64,000 bases of DNA from Rhizobacter koreensis (GTDB lineage: Bacteria > Pseudomonadota > Gammaproteobacteria > Burkholderiales > Burkholderiaceae_C), in assembly GCF_013366375.1 (NCBI RefSeq), contig NZ_JABWMJ010000004.1:372001-436000 (forward strand), read 5' to 3'. This document shows positions 1 through 9,387 of the stretch, in pieces. Under the pieces are notes generated by a model. That model was given only the letters and a program-made list of their open reading frames with translations, was not told where the DNA came from and made no database searches. The translations under genes were made by a program, and so were the position numbers. Every line of letters begins with the position of its first letter. Positions within the stretch are counted from its first letter, which is position 1.

Positions 1-1450
1 TCAGATTGCCAGCGGCGGCACCTGCCGTGGCGCCGGCCACCATCGACTGCAGGCCTGAGAGACCGCCCACCAGCGCGGTGCCAAAGGTCTCCATCCGCTT
101 GAGCGCGGCCCAGGCGATGAACGGGATGCTGATGGCGAGGTAGCCGACCACGGCTTCGCCGGAGATCGCCCGGGAGTAGATCGTCGATGCCGTCTGCAGC
201 GACAGAGCCTTGGCGCCGCTGCCAAGGTCGGCTGCTGCCGAGAGGTCGTAGGCGGCGTATATGGATGCCATGTAGTTGAGCACGGCATACAGCGGCGGCC
301 AGAGCTGGATCCAGATCAGCACCGCGGCATAGCCCTTGAAGGCCAGCATGGTCTCGCGCCCGCTGGTCAGCAGCATCAGCAGGACGAGCAGGGGGAACAG
401 CGCGTAGGTGATGGCCTCGATCACGTTACGGAACACGGGCAGCGCCTGCTCGGCGACCTTGCCGGCGTTCAGCCAGGCCGCGTTCTGCTGCGCCACGGAC
501 TGCGCCCGTCCGACGGCCAGCACCATGGCCGCCGGGTCGTTCACCTTCTGACCGATGATGTTGCTCGTGTCGTTGATCGCATTCAGCACCGCGTTCTGGC
601 GGATCAGGTCGGCAGCCGTCGCGGCCGCGGTCGCGATGCTGTTCTTCAGGTAGGCCTGCTGGATCTGCCCGGCGATGGCGGCATTGGCGGCCGCCGCCGG
701 TAGCGTCGGATTCAGCTGGAAAGCGAGCTTGCCCTGGATGCGGGTCAGCTGCGCCGGCAATCGGCCGTTGAGGTTCGTGTAGGCATTCGGGCAGGTGTCG
801 ATGGTGATCGAGCCGCCGGCGCTGGTCAGGGTGGTGAAGCGGGCCGGGTTGGGCGATGCCATCAGCGCCCACACGTCGTCCGAGCTCGAGAACGTGCCCG
901 GATCGACCGTGCCGTCGATCAGGTCGTACATCGTGCAGTTGTGGATGAAGTTGACCAGGTCCGTGCGGAAGTTCGGATCCTGGAAGGCGACGCCGCCTGT
1001 CTCCCGGATGAGGCGGTTGCCGAACATCAGGCCGTTCTTCTCGTAGCTCAGTTCGCTCGGCAGGGCGCCGACGCCCGGAATGACCTGGAAGGCCGTCTCG
1101 AACAGGCCCGTGAGCGTGTGCCCGACCGTGCTGGTGACGCTGCCGAGGAAGGCCACGCCGAACGGGACGTTAGCCACCACCTTCACGGCGGATCCGCCGG
1201 TCTTGTCGACGACGCCCACGGTCACCCGCGGAACGATGAGGACGGAGAACACCAGCAGCACCGTGGCCAGCCACTTCCAACCCTGCAGCTTCTCGGGCGC
1301 GAAGGAGTAGGCCACCAGCGACGCGATGAAACCGCAGAAGGCCACGGCGGCGACCGCCGCCATGTAGTCGCCAGAGCCGTGGATGGCTGCTGCAGCGTTG
1401 AAGATGCCGAACAGGCTGTCGGCGTTCTGGTAGGCGTAGATCTCCCACAT
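1..1450 (-). CDS. traG: TraG-like mating-pair stabilisation protein, N-terminal part (cut by window edge)
   Basis: Inner-membrane protein of F-type conjugation systems; its N-terminal membrane domain takes part in pilus assembly and mating-pair stabilisation. About 483 codons are open from an ATG at 1450 (reads M-W-E-I-Y-A-Y) to the left edge with no stop. The translation shows hydrophobic segments near residues 30-75, a long soluble periplasmic stretch, then further hydrophobic segments at about 340-460, as in the TraG_N family. Full-length TraG proteins are roughly twice this size, so the C-terminal half lies outside. It follows traH by 76 bp in the tra operon, and the order traF-traH-traG is the classical one. 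Confidence 0.85.
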   Translation of the reverse strand, partial: MWEIYAYQNADSLFGIFNAAAAIHGSGDYMAAVAAVAFCGFIASLVAYSFAPEKLQGWKWLATVLLVFSVLIVPRVTVGVVDKTGGSAVKVVANVPFGVAFLGSVTSTVGHTLTGLFETAFQVIPGVGALPSELSYEKNGLMFGNRLIRETGGVAFQDPNFRTDLVNFIHNCTMYDLIDGTVDPGTFSSSDDVWALMASPNPARFTTLTSAGGSITIDTCPNAYTNLNGRLPAQLTRIQGKLAFQLNPTLPAAAANAAIAGQIQQAYLKNSIATAAATAADLIRQNAVLNAINDTSNIIGQKVNDPAAMVLAVGRAQSVAQQNAAWLNAGKVAEQALPVFRNVIEAITYALFPLLVLLMLLTSGRETMLAFKGYAAVLIWIQLWPPLYAVLNYMASIYAAYDLSAAADLGSGAKALSLQTASTIYSRAISGEAVVGYLAISIPFIAWAALKRMETFGTALVGGLSGLQSMVAGATAGAAAGNL

Positions 1451-1526
1451 GCGTCGCTCCAGGGGATTGGCCCGCCTCCGGGTTGCTGGCGTGGTGCCCG
1501 CGGAATCGGTCTTGCCGCCCGATATG

Positions 1527-2981
1527 TCAGCGGGCCTGGAAGGCCGCCTGCTGCCCCAGCATGTCCATCACGTGCTGGGGCATGCTCGACCGCAGCTGCC
1601 GCTCGAGCTGCTCCAGGTGGCTGGACACGGCCCGGAACGAGCCGACCTTCTGGTACAGCAGGTTCTTCTCCTGCGACAACTGCAGCAGCATGGCCTGGGC
1701 CCGCTGCCTCACCAGGTTGGCGCGATCCCGCTGGGTCTGCTGCAGGGTGTAGTCCTTGTCGAGGGCTGCCATGCCCACGCGCAGGTTGCGCTCCAGGAAG
1801 ACGTAGGCGTAGTCGGCCGCGATCACGTCGCGGTACTGCGCGATCAGGCTGTCGGACAGCCCGGAACCGGGGATCGTCGCGCCGATCGAGAGCATCTTGT
1901 AGACCGGTTCGGTGGTCTGGTTGACGAAGCCGACCTCGGCCGAGTTGTTAGGGATCGCCGTGCGCGTGGCGATCTTGTCGGCGATCGAGCGCATCATGGT
2001 CTCGACACGTGCGGTGAAGGGCGTGTGGGTGTAGCTGGTGTTCAGCGTCACCACGTCGCAGTCGGTGTAGTTGTTGCACCGGAGCAGGTGCTGCGTGACG
2101 TTGGTGCCGGTGCCCGCTGCCTGGCCGTACAGCAGCTGGCTGATCGAGGTGATCGTCGGCGCCACGGGTTCGGGGTCTCTCGCCGCATCCTCGGGATAGA
2201 AGATCACCGTGCCGACGATGCTCATGATGAGCTCGCGCTCCTGGTCGTCGAGGTAGGTGCCGGTGCGCTGCAGCGCCTTCCAGGTCAGGTTGCCGACGAA
2301 GGGCGCCTTGTTGCGGATGTTGGCGTCCCCTGAGGATCTGGCCGAGGCCAGGATGCCGGGGCGGTCGGTCGCGCAGCGGCGGCGCGCGGCATCCCGATCG
2401 GTCTCCAGGCCCATCTCGATCGCCAGGTCGGAACAGGCCTCCTGCGAGCTGAAGCCCGCCGCCTCGGCGGCCGTGCTGACGATGGCCTTTGCGGTCTCGC
2501 AGGAGTTGATGCGCGCGTTGTTGATCCAAGTCTCCAGGCCCTTGGCCCACTTGGTCAACCCGCCCAGCAGCGGCGAGACCGACTCCAGCGCCAGCTGGAA
2601 GGCGATGCCCGGCAGCGCGGCCGTGATGTTGCGCAGCATGTTCTTGAACTCGGCCGCCGAGATGTGCGAGAAGGAGCCGCCAAACACGTCGATGCCGCCG
2701 CAGCCGGCGCGGGCGCTCGGAAACTGGATCGCCGCGAGCTGGTAGACCTTGTTCGGTGCCCGCATGAACAGGCTGCCCCCGGTGTAGGTGTTGAAGGTCT
2801 GCCCGCGGAACGCGCCGGGTGCGGTGTAGTTGCCGATGGCGCCCAGGCTGTTGAACATGTTGTTCACCTCGGCGTTCAGGTCACCGGCCCGCAGTGGCGC
2901 TGGGCCCAGCGCGAGGGCGGAGCAGCACAGGGCGACCACCACAGCGCGGTGCAGGGACCGGTCGACGTCGGTACGCTTCAT
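1527..2981 (-). CDS. traH: TraH, conjugative pilus assembly protein
   Basis: 484-residue TraH family protein, a periplasmic/outer-membrane-associated component needed for F-pilus assembly and extension. A signal peptide is visible (basic MKRTD..., hydrophobic core, A-G-D cut near residue 33), followed by a region typical of TraH with N-M-F-N-S-L-G-A and G-G-S-L-F-M-R and a pair of cysteines in a C-G-G motif. The C-terminal 80 residues look coiled-coil (Q/R/L-rich, S-S-H-L-E-Q-L-E-R). Length is near the F-plasmid protein. It lies between traF (47 bp upstream) and traG. Confidence 0.9.
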   Translation of the reverse strand: MKRTDVDRSLHRAVVVALCCSALALGPAPLRAGDLNAEVNNMFNSLGAIGNYTAPGAFRGQTFNTYTGGSLFMRAPNKVYQLAAIQFPSARAGCGGIDVFGGSFSHISAAEFKNMLRNITAALPGIAFQLALESVSPLLGGLTKWAKGLETWINNARINSCETAKAIVSTAAEAAGFSSQEACSDLAIEMGLETDRDAARRRCATDRPGILASARSSGDANIRNKAPFVGNLTWKALQRTGTYLDDQERELIMSIVGTVIFYPEDAARDPEPVAPTITSISQLLYGQAAGTGTNVTQHLLRCNNYTDCDVVTLNTSYTHTPFTARVETMMRSIADKIATRTAIPNNSAEVGFVNQTTEPVYKMLSIGATIPGSGLSDSLIAQYRDVIAADYAYVFLERNLRVGMAALDKDYTLQQTQRDRANLVRQRAQAMLLQLSQEKNLLYQKVGSFRAVSSHLEQLERQLRSSMPQHVMDMLGQQAAFQAR

Positions 2982-3028
2982 CGGAGGCTCCTTTGGATTT
3001 CTGTCTGCGCCGGTGCGGGCTCACCGCC

Positions 3029-3940
3029 TCAGCGCTGATGGGTCAAGCGGGCCTGGGCCTGCAGGCCGCCAGTCGCGCTCAGGAACGGTGTGGCTGCGCT
3101 GTCGGGTGAGGCCGCGACCATCGAGATGCGTTCCACCAATTGCGCCTCGGACAGCACGCCGAAGCCGATCGGGGTGATCTTTCCGGTGAAGGGCTGGGCG
3201 AGATAGACGGCGGGAACCTGGCTCACCCGCAGCGTGGTGGCGATCCCGTTGTCCCGCCGGGCGTCCGCGAAGCCGGGAATCGGGCCACCGTCGACGCTGA
3301 TCGCGACCACCTTGATGCCGTGCCGGGCCTGGAAGGCCTCGAGCGTCGGCGCGAAGGCATGGCAGTAGGGGCAGTCGCTGCGGAAGAAGAAGAACAGGAC
3401 GTGGTCGCGGCCCAGGGCGCTGATGGACTGGCTGCGTTGGGCCGTCTGAAGCTGGTCGAACACCTCCAGGGCCTTCGCGTTCACCGGGCGTCCCTGGAGC
3501 GTGGGGTCGAGCTCGGGGCTGGCCCATGCGATGCGCTGCGCCACGTCGGCGAAGGTGGATGCGCGCGACAACACCTGGGCCTCCAGCTCCATGTAGCGGC
3601 GTACGTTGGCTTCGGTCGGCCGCATGATGGCGATGTGCCGGCGCTCCTCGAGGGCCCTCTGCAGGCGCTCGAACTCGACGATCTCCGGGGGCTTCGCGGG
3701 CGACCTCCGGGGTGCAGTGGCGGCACTCGATGCCGTCGCGGCCTGCCGCGGTGTGGAAGCCGGTGGTTCGGGCGGAGGGATCTCCGGCTCCTCGTAGAAG
3801 TGCCAGCCGCGCCAGTTGTCGGACCAGTAGGGCCGTCCGGGGTCCTGCGGCTGCGCAAGGGCGACCGTCCCGCTGCCAAGCATGACAACGAGGCAGAGTG
3901 CGAGTCGAACCTGGCGCGAGGCAGGGCGGCGCAGCATCAT
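3029..3940 (-). CDS. traF: TraF, thioredoxin-fold conjugal pilus assembly protein
   Basis: 303-residue periplasmic protein of the TraF family with a C-terminal thioredoxin-like domain. The redox motif is S-D-C-P-Y-C-H-A-F, a real CxxC, whereas F-plasmid TraF lacks both cysteines; a disulphide activity for cysteine-rich TraN/TraH/TraU is therefore plausible (inference). A signal peptide (hydrophobic core L-A-L-C-L-V-V-M-L-G-S) precedes a Pro-rich linker at about residues 50-75. The start ATG overlaps the stop of the upstream small gene by 4 bp (ATGA), showing translational coupling. Confidence 0.88.
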   Translation of the reverse strand: MMLRRPASRQVRLALCLVVMLGSGTVALAQPQDPGRPYWSDNWRGWHFYEEPEIPPPEPPASTPRQAATASSAATAPRRSPAKPPEIVEFERLQRALEERRHIAIMRPTEANVRRYMELEAQVLSRASTFADVAQRIAWASPELDPTLQGRPVNAKALEVFDQLQTAQRSQSISALGRDHVLFFFFRSDCPYCHAFAPTLEAFQARHGIKVVAISVDGGPIPGFADARRDNGIATTLRVSQVPAVYLAQPFTGKITPIGFGVLSEAQLVERISMVAASPDSAATPFLSATGGLQAQARLTHQR

Positions 3941-4350
3941 GGGCGCCGCCTCATGTCCATCAAAACGGGCGACCGCGGCGGCTGGCCGTCGCGGCAGTAG
4001 TTGATGCCGAAGTCGATGGTCTGCCGCCGCGGTGCCTGCAAGCCGCCGGCGCCGTAGTTCGGCAGCTGCACGCCGTCTTGCCAGAAGCGCACGTTCAGGC
4101 GACTGCAGCCGGGCTGGGCGTAGCGCTTCTCGGTGCTCACGTCGATGTAGATCGGCGTCGTGGCGTTGAAGCGCTTCGAGATCGCGTCGGCGACCTCACC
4201 GACCAGGATCCCGTGGGCCTTGCCGTCGGGTGCGTCCAGGGCCGACAGCATCAGCTGCTTGGCATCGCGGACCGGCAGTCGTTCCTGAGCCATGGCAGCG
4301 CTGGCGATCAAGGCGCATGCGGCGCCGACCAGAACGGTGATGGCCTTCAT
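3937..4350 (-). CDS. small secreted conjugation-operon protein, function unknown
   Basis: About 137 residues with a clear signal peptide (MKAITVLVGAACALIASAAMAQ, cut after A-M-A). Three cysteines could form disulphides in the periplasm. I do not recognise the family. The ATG at 4350 is chosen over an in-frame GTG at 4356 because it makes an ATGA overlap with the traN stop; its own stop overlaps the traF start in the same way. Position between traN and traF suggests a periplasmic accessory of the transfer apparatus. Confidence 0.7.
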   Translation of the reverse strand: MKAITVLVGAACALIASAAMAQERLPVRDAKQLMLSALDAPDGKAHGILVGEVADAISKRFNATTPIYIDVSTEKRYAQPGCSRLNVRFWQDGVQLPNYGAGGLQAPRRQTIDFGINYCRDGQPPRSPVLMDMRRRP

Positions 4351-6818
4351 TGGCACTTCCCCTGGCCGTAGTAGCAGGTGGGCACGCGGCTGGCGCTGCC
4401 GGCCTGCAGCGCGTTGACGTTCGGCAGGGTCGGTACCAGCGACGCATAGAACTCCGACAGGTCCATCGCCGCGAAGTTGAGCGTCTGCAACTGCGCGACG
4501 GTGAAGCCGGAGCAGTCGGCGTTCTGCGCGCCGCCCCAGCCCTTGCCGATCTGCGCGCGGCCCTGTTCATTGACGATGCGCGCCAGCATCGAGTTGAAGC
4601 AGCACTTCGAGGTGGTGTGCTCGACGCAGGACACGCACACGCCCAGGACCCGGAAGCACGATGAGCACCAGGTGCCGATCGTGTGGCACAGCCTGGCGCC
4701 TTCCTTCATCGCCAGCTTCCCCTCGTCCTCGTTGCAGGACATCATCGAGAGGACGATGTAGATGATCACCGCGATGGCCAGCGTCCACGGGTCGAAGGCC
4801 ACGACCAGGCTGTCGCCGGCATACACGGCCACCGATCCGGCGGGCAGGGCGGCGCCGTTGACTGCCACGGTCACGCCATAGGTCGTGAACGTGCCGCTGA
4901 AGCCGCCACCCACCAGCAGCGCCGAGATACCCTGGTAGATGAACTGCTGGTTCTGCGAGTTCATCAGCACGTCGAAGACCAGACGCGAGCCACCACCGAA
5001 GATGCTCTGGTTCGTCATGCCGGCGCCGGCGCCGTCGGCGTAGCAGCAGTTCTTCAGCAGGCGGTCGCGGCAGCGGTTCTCCTCGCCCTTGAAGACCTGC
5101 ATGCGGTCGGCGTCCAGGTAGATGCCCGCCTCGCGCCCGGCCTCGAGCATCGACATGCTGCGCGCAAAGTCGGGGTCGTTCGGCGCGCCGATGTCGAAGC
5201 AGTTGCCGCTCAGGCAGAAGACGTTGGTCGGGCAGTTGCTGGTGGTGGTGACGGTCTCGGCCGGCAACGGGCAGCTGTAGCCGTCCTCGTACACCTCGCA
5301 CACGCCGGTGACGGCGTTGGTCTGCCGACAGGTCGACGACTGCGGCGTGCAGCCTGCTGCCACCAGCGGTGCGCACTGGTCGGCCGACGCACCGCCGTTG
5401 CACGACATGGCGCTCCGGTACTCCCAGCAGTCGCGGGTGACGGCCACGCCGTCGACGACCTTGGTCGCCGGGCCATCGGTGCAGACGGCGGGCGTGGTCG
5501 TGGTGCAGCGGCCACCGGCGTCCAGGGTCGGGCATTGGTCGTCCCAGCGGTCGGTCTCGGTGACGGTGGTGGCTGGCCGCGTGTAGGACAGCCGCATCGT
5601 GGGAATCGGGCCGAAGGCGGGGTTGGGCGCCCAGCCGATCACGGCCCGGTCGGCGTCGATGTTCCAGTAGTAGCCGCCTATGGCGCCGGTGATGTCGACG
5701 CCGGCGTAGGGCGTCCATCCGGGAGCGGGTGCGTAGCACTTCGTGCCGTCCAGGGCGGTGGTGGTGCAGCCGCTGTCGCCCTGGCAGACGGTGTCCTGGA
5801 TGTTGTCCCCGCTCTGCGTGCCGGCGCGGCAGGCGGCGTAGACCTTGAGGAAAGGCTCGACGCTGGTGCAGCTGTAGCCGGAGTCGCCGCCACCGGTACA
5901 GACCTCGGCGCGCTCCGGGGCCAACATCGCCGTCAGGCTGCAGGTCGATCCGCTGCAGCTCTTGTCGGCCACCCACACGGCCGTGCGGATGGGCTGGCCG
6001 TCGATCATCGAGTAGGTGGTGTCGAGGACCGACACGATCTGCGGAAAGACGACCGGCGTCGTCATGTCCACGTCGAAGAATCTGAGCGGATTGCCGTCCT
6101 GGGTGACGCGGAAGTGCTGCGCGGTGACGGCGCGGTCGGGCAGGCACTGCACATCCAGACCCGTGCGGCCGGAGGCGGCGTGGGCGAACCAGTCGCCCGG
6201 GGTGCAGCTGGTGGTCCGCGTCGTGCTGACGGTCAGGCTTCGGCTGCAGCTGAAGTTGCCGACGCCGACGTAGCGCAGGCAACTGCGTGGCTGCATGCCG
6301 GCGGGCACCGGCGTGACCGTGGTGGTGCAACCGCTGTAGTAGGCGGCCAGGCTGCCCAGCTCGGCCGACGGCGTCCGGCCGATTGCACGCGCGGCAGCCA
6401 CAGCGGGGTCATCGGCACCGATCGTCGGGCGCGGGGTGTTGGCCGAGGAGAAGGCGCCACGCTGCGCCTGACAGAGCGGGTCGGTGGGGGTCAGTGCACA
6501 GGCAGACAGCCTCGCGCTGCCCTGCGACGACAGATTGGGCTGGCGGTAGTAGCTGCGCTCAGGAGGGGTGGTCGTGTAGCCCGGGACCACGGCGGTGGCA
6601 CCCGGGGTGGTGACGTTGCCGCGGGCCACCGGGTTCGCGGCCTGTCCGGCGGCGACACCTTCCTCGTGCGGGCCGGCCACGGCGGCGATCTGCGTTGTCA
6701 GGAAGCAGGCGGCGGTGATGCAGGCGACAAGGCGGCGCCAAGGCGAAGCGTGGCGCGCCGTCGATGGCGGCGGGGCAAGGCGGTGGCTAGCGGGGCCGGG
6801 CGGGTTAGAAAGCGGCAC
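4347..6818 (-). CDS. traN: TraN, mating-pair stabilisation outer-membrane protein
   Basis: 823-residue cysteine-rich protein of the TraN family, the outer-membrane adhesin that stabilises mating pairs by contacting recipient surface proteins. Numerous paired cysteines (for example G-G-C-x-P-Q-S-S-T-C, N-C-C-Y-A-D-G and C-C-F-N-S-M near the C-terminus) fit a disulphide-rich secreted protein, and the C-terminal third carries the conserved TraN core. A signal segment with basic RR and hydrophobic A-A-C-F-L-T-T-Q-I-A-A-V-A-G lies at residues 29-49. It is the first tra gene downstream of the CBASS cargo, so its transcription may now depend on cargo read-through or its own leader. Confidence 0.88.
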   Translation of the reverse strand: MPLSNPPGPASHRLAPPPSTARHASPWRRLVACITAACFLTTQIAAVAGPHEEGVAAGQAANPVARGNVTTPGATAVVPGYTTTPPERSYYRQPNLSSQGSARLSACALTPTDPLCQAQRGAFSSANTPRPTIGADDPAVAAARAIGRTPSAELGSLAAYYSGCTTTVTPVPAGMQPRSCLRYVGVGNFSCSRSLTVSTTRTTSCTPGDWFAHAASGRTGLDVQCLPDRAVTAQHFRVTQDGNPLRFFDVDMTTPVVFPQIVSVLDTTYSMIDGQPIRTAVWVADKSCSGSTCSLTAMLAPERAEVCTGGGDSGYSCTSVEPFLKVYAACRAGTQSGDNIQDTVCQGDSGCTTTALDGTKCYAPAPGWTPYAGVDITGAIGGYYWNIDADRAVIGWAPNPAFGPIPTMRLSYTRPATTVTETDRWDDQCPTLDAGGRCTTTTPAVCTDGPATKVVDGVAVTRDCWEYRSAMSCNGGASADQCAPLVAAGCTPQSSTCRQTNAVTGVCEVYEDGYSCPLPAETVTTTSNCPTNVFCLSGNCFDIGAPNDPDFARSMSMLEAGREAGIYLDADRMQVFKGEENRCRDRLLKNCCYADGAGAGMTNQSIFGGGSRLVFDVLMNSQNQQFIYQGISALLVGGGFSGTFTTYGVTVAVNGAALPAGSVAVYAGDSLVVAFDPWTLAIAVIIYIVLSMMSCNEDEGKLAMKEGARLCHTIGTWCSSCFRVLGVCVSCVEHTTSKCCFNSMLARIVNEQGRAQIGKGWGGAQNADCSGFTVAQLQTLNFAAMDLSEFYASLVPTLPNVNALQAGSASRVPTCYYGQGKCQ

Positions 6819-7055
6819 GCCCCATCGTCAGGCGTGGTCTTGTCGGCGTCTCGGGAAAACGGCGTGCGCGAGGGTGGGGTTTCGAGACTGGCCAAGCCTT
6901 GACGAATGGCCGCGCCTCGCTGGTACCGGCCGTTGGCAGACAGACGGGCAACTCACTCCGACGGCCATATCTGGCAGTTCACGAGTGGCGGCTCGTGGAC
7001 CTTCGATCCACAGGCCATCGCGACGCACCGGATCCCGCCTGGCGGTGCTTTCCGA
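6819..7055. other. junction between CBASS cargo and traN, no gene seen
   Basis: 237 bp between the cap3 stop and the traN start. All open frames here are short and lack convincing composition. It holds the short repeat at 6868-6885, which recurs near the other end of the tra region, and is the downstream boundary of the inserted defence module. Confidence 0.5.
6868..6885 (-). repeat. short repeat, copy 1 (TCGAAACCCC-A-CCCTCGC)
   Basis: Read on the minus strand this is TCGAAACCCCACCCTCGC, 50 bp upstream of the traN start. A near-identical copy (two bases shorter in the C run) lies at 27706-27721, upstream of the first gene of the tra block. Both are upstream of minus-strand genes, so a shared regulatory or leader element is possible; function is not shown. 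Confidence 0.4.
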
Positions 7056-7589
7056 TTACTCATGACGCGGACTTTGGGCTGCAAGTGGAGTACTCACGTA
7101 AGCGACGTTGGGCGTCTCGACCGTCATGGTTATAAGGTCGGAGCCGGTATGGCACCACACGCGCAGGCCACTCGGCAAGGGGCGCGTTCCTACGATGACG
7201 AAGACCATGCCATTCGTCAGCGTCAACGCGGCCCGAGCGTGCTCTGCCGCTAAAGCCCGGTCTTCGGGCGAGGGCATCGGGTCGAGTTCAGGGTGGGTGT
7301 GCCAGAAGCCTAGGCAGTGCCAACCATCCCGAAACAACTGCTCTCGCTCGCGCATAGCTTGCTGAACGTCGAAGCGCACTCGGGACCAACTTGCCCACGA
7401 TGGCTTCAATCGCGTTGCCTTGGCCACCACGACCGTCTTGCCTGTGAGGTCTTTTGCGTATAGCTGACCGACAGACTCACGACTCAGTAGACCTCGTTGC
7501 GCGTGCCGCCCGAGCTCTCGCAGAACCTCAGCTCCGAACCGCAGCCGCCAGGCCGCCCCCGGCATCTGAAACACTGCGGCGTCGCTCAC
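7056..7589 (-). CDS. cap3: Cap3, CBASS JAMM-family deconjugating protease
   Basis: 177-residue JAB1/MPN/Mov34 metalloprotease of Type II CBASS, which removes the CD-NTase from targets after Cap2-mediated conjugation. The JAMM zinc motif is complete: E38 in S-R-E-S-V-G, then H97-T-H99-P with S107 and D110 (HxH-x7-S-x2-D). Its ATG overlaps the cap2 stop by 4 bp (ATGA), so it is the coupled last gene of the CBASS operon. Length is typical for Cap3. Confidence 0.88.
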   Translation of the reverse strand: MSDAAVFQMPGAAWRLRFGAEVLRELGRHAQRGLLSRESVGQLYAKDLTGKTVVVAKATRLKPSWASWSRVRFDVQQAMREREQLFRDGWHCLGFWHTHPELDPMPSPEDRALAAEHARAALTLTNGMVFVIVGTRPLPSGLRVWCHTGSDLITMTVETPNVAYVSTPLAAQSPRHE

Positions 7590-9385
7590 CGCTGCCCCAG
7601 AAGGTCCGAGAGTGACCGGGTAGTGGTCGCAGTGTCGAGCTCCCCCCCAATTTGTGGAACGATTGGACGCGTCTTCACGGCCATGGGCAGAGCGTCAAAG
7701 AACGCTTGAGCCCGCACCCACGACCAGACAGTGGAAGGCGCACCAGGTGCGTCAAGCGCCGAAAGCACACGTTCGACGACGAACGCCGCCACCTGAGTGA
7801 CGTCAGCGGCTCCGTAGGGGTGAAACCCTGCCGAACATGCAGGGTTTTCCACCCGCGTCTCGTCGATGGAGAGGTCACTGGCGTTCACGAGGTCGTTCGC
7901 CGGGTCTTCGATAGGCCAAGGTACGTCAGGTTGGCTGAGCACAACGTGGCCCGCGCTGCACAGCGGCTCCAACCAAGCGTGCGTGACTGGAGTCTTGCCG
8001 AAGTGAATGTCGCGCAACAAGGTCACAGCGTTGCGCACGCCGCGTTCAGCGGTGCAATCAAGAACCAAGTCAAACTGCCCTGGCGCAGCGTACTTCGCCA
8101 TCCAGGCGCCGGCGTCCGACCTAACACCGACCACGTCGATGCCAGGAACGGCGCGCTTGAGTTCATTGGCCAACTCGGGCGCCTTCGCATGGCCCACGTG
8201 CTGTAGTCCCAGCACATGGCGAGCCGTGTTCTCTGCCTCCATGAGCTGGCTGTCAACAAGCGTCATGTGTCCAATGCCGGCACGCGCGAGAAGCAGTGCC
8301 ACGAAGCTGCCCAACGAGCCCGTGCCAAGCAACAGAACTCGCTTGCTCCGCCTCGCGTGAAGTTGTGGAAGTCCGTTGTCTCGGGCCAGGGACCAATCGG
8401 GGTCCATGCGACAGACTTCGAACGGCTCTATCGATACGCCCCGCGCAGTGAACCCGAACGTAGGCATGACCTGGAATCCGTACGTTGCACTACCCTGAAC
8501 GAAGAGCACAACCAGTTGCGGAGCCGCGCTCGGCTGCGGAACCTGTCGGCCCGTGTGGGTCGTGCGGAACTTGTGCTTGGCCTGATGCTTCTTGAAGTTG
8601 CGCTGGGCTCTTGCGAGTAGTCCTTCCAGCGAAGCCTGCCCATCGGTGGCCGAAGCCACCAACTGGTTGAGCGTTTGCGCGTCCTTTGGCCATGTCGTCG
8701 GCGTCCAGGGGCGGTCGTCTGCTAGCCTCACGATGAGTGCATGTCCCTTCACCACAGTGCCCTGTGCCCACCCGTGGCGCCGGGCAACTGCATCGGGGTC
8801 CACGCCGTTGCACGCAATTACCTGCCTGTAGAACCGGCCGTGCTTTGTGCCCGGGTGAAGGTATCCCGCGACTGTTCCGTATGCCCAGCAGGCCAAGCCA
8901 CTGGTGTCGGCATGAACGCGTCCAACTCGCCCGTCCAACTGTGTGGCACGCCTCGGGTCAGTACAGTGCAGCGACCAGTAGGTCAGGCGCTCCTCGTGGA
9001 ACTCGGACTCGGCCCAGTCTGGCTGCAGCAGCTTCGCCAGAAAGTTGTCTTGCAGCGTTTCCATCGCTCGCATCACTGCAGCGACGGGGGCTTCAAGGTC
9101 TGAGGGCGATGCCCAAAGGCCAAGACAGAGCTTGCCGCCTCGTTCAACATGGGGCAGCTTCAGCTCAAGCTGCGCGTCGACCTCAAACCGGCATGGCTCG
9201 AGCGGAAACTCGGCAGGAAGCACCAGCCGGACCGATGACACTGGCGCAAATTCGCCTTGAAGGTCGATGTCCCAGGCAAGACCGCCCTCTGCGGCACTTA
9301 CGGATACTCGGCGTAGGTGTTTCTTGCCCTCGAGCCACTGCTCGACGGCAGATGCCGCGGTCTCGAATACCTGCCGATTCGACAA
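7586..9385 (-). CDS. cap2: Cap2, CBASS E2-E1 fusion ligase
   Basis: 599-residue E2/E1 protein that conjugates the C-terminus of the CD-NTase to targets and so primes it. The N-terminal E2-like domain has the catalytic Cys at C87 in G-K-L-C-L-G. The E1 adenylation domain follows, with nucleotide motif L-L-L-G-T-G-S-L-G-S, acidic L-V-D-S-Q, E-N-T-A-R-H, and catalytic Cys517 in E-N-P-A-C-S-A-G. A TTG at 9385, two bases after the cdnA stop, is my start: the next in-frame Met lies beyond the E2 cysteine, and upstream starts would run deep into cdnA. The gene overlaps cap3 by 4 bp. Confidence 0.85.
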   Translation of the reverse strand: MSNRQVFETAASAVEQWLEGKKHLRRVSVSAAEGGLAWDIDLQGEFAPVSSVRLVLPAEFPLEPCRFEVDAQLELKLPHVERGGKLCLGLWASPSDLEAPVAAVMRAMETLQDNFLAKLLQPDWAESEFHEERLTYWSLHCTDPRRATQLDGRVGRVHADTSGLACWAYGTVAGYLHPGTKHGRFYRQVIACNGVDPDAVARRHGWAQGTVVKGHALIVRLADDRPWTPTTWPKDAQTLNQLVASATDGQASLEGLLARAQRNFKKHQAKHKFRTTHTGRQVPQPSAAPQLVVLFVQGSATYGFQVMPTFGFTARGVSIEPFEVCRMDPDWSLARDNGLPQLHARRSKRVLLLGTGSLGSFVALLLARAGIGHMTLVDSQLMEAENTARHVLGLQHVGHAKAPELANELKRAVPGIDVVGVRSDAGAWMAKYAAPGQFDLVLDCTAERGVRNAVTLLRDIHFGKTPVTHAWLEPLCSAGHVVLSQPDVPWPIEDPANDLVNASDLSIDETRVENPACSAGFHPYGAADVTQVAAFVVERVLSALDAPGAPSTVWSWVRAQAFFDALPMAVKTRPIVPQIGGELDTATTTRSLSDLLGQR

Positions 9386-9387
9386 GC

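Noticed and set aside
4683..6902. 739-codon plus-strand open frame over traN
   Set aside because: Antisense shadow of traN. The product is Gly/Val/Arg/His-rich with no motif, while the minus strand encodes a recognisable TraN.
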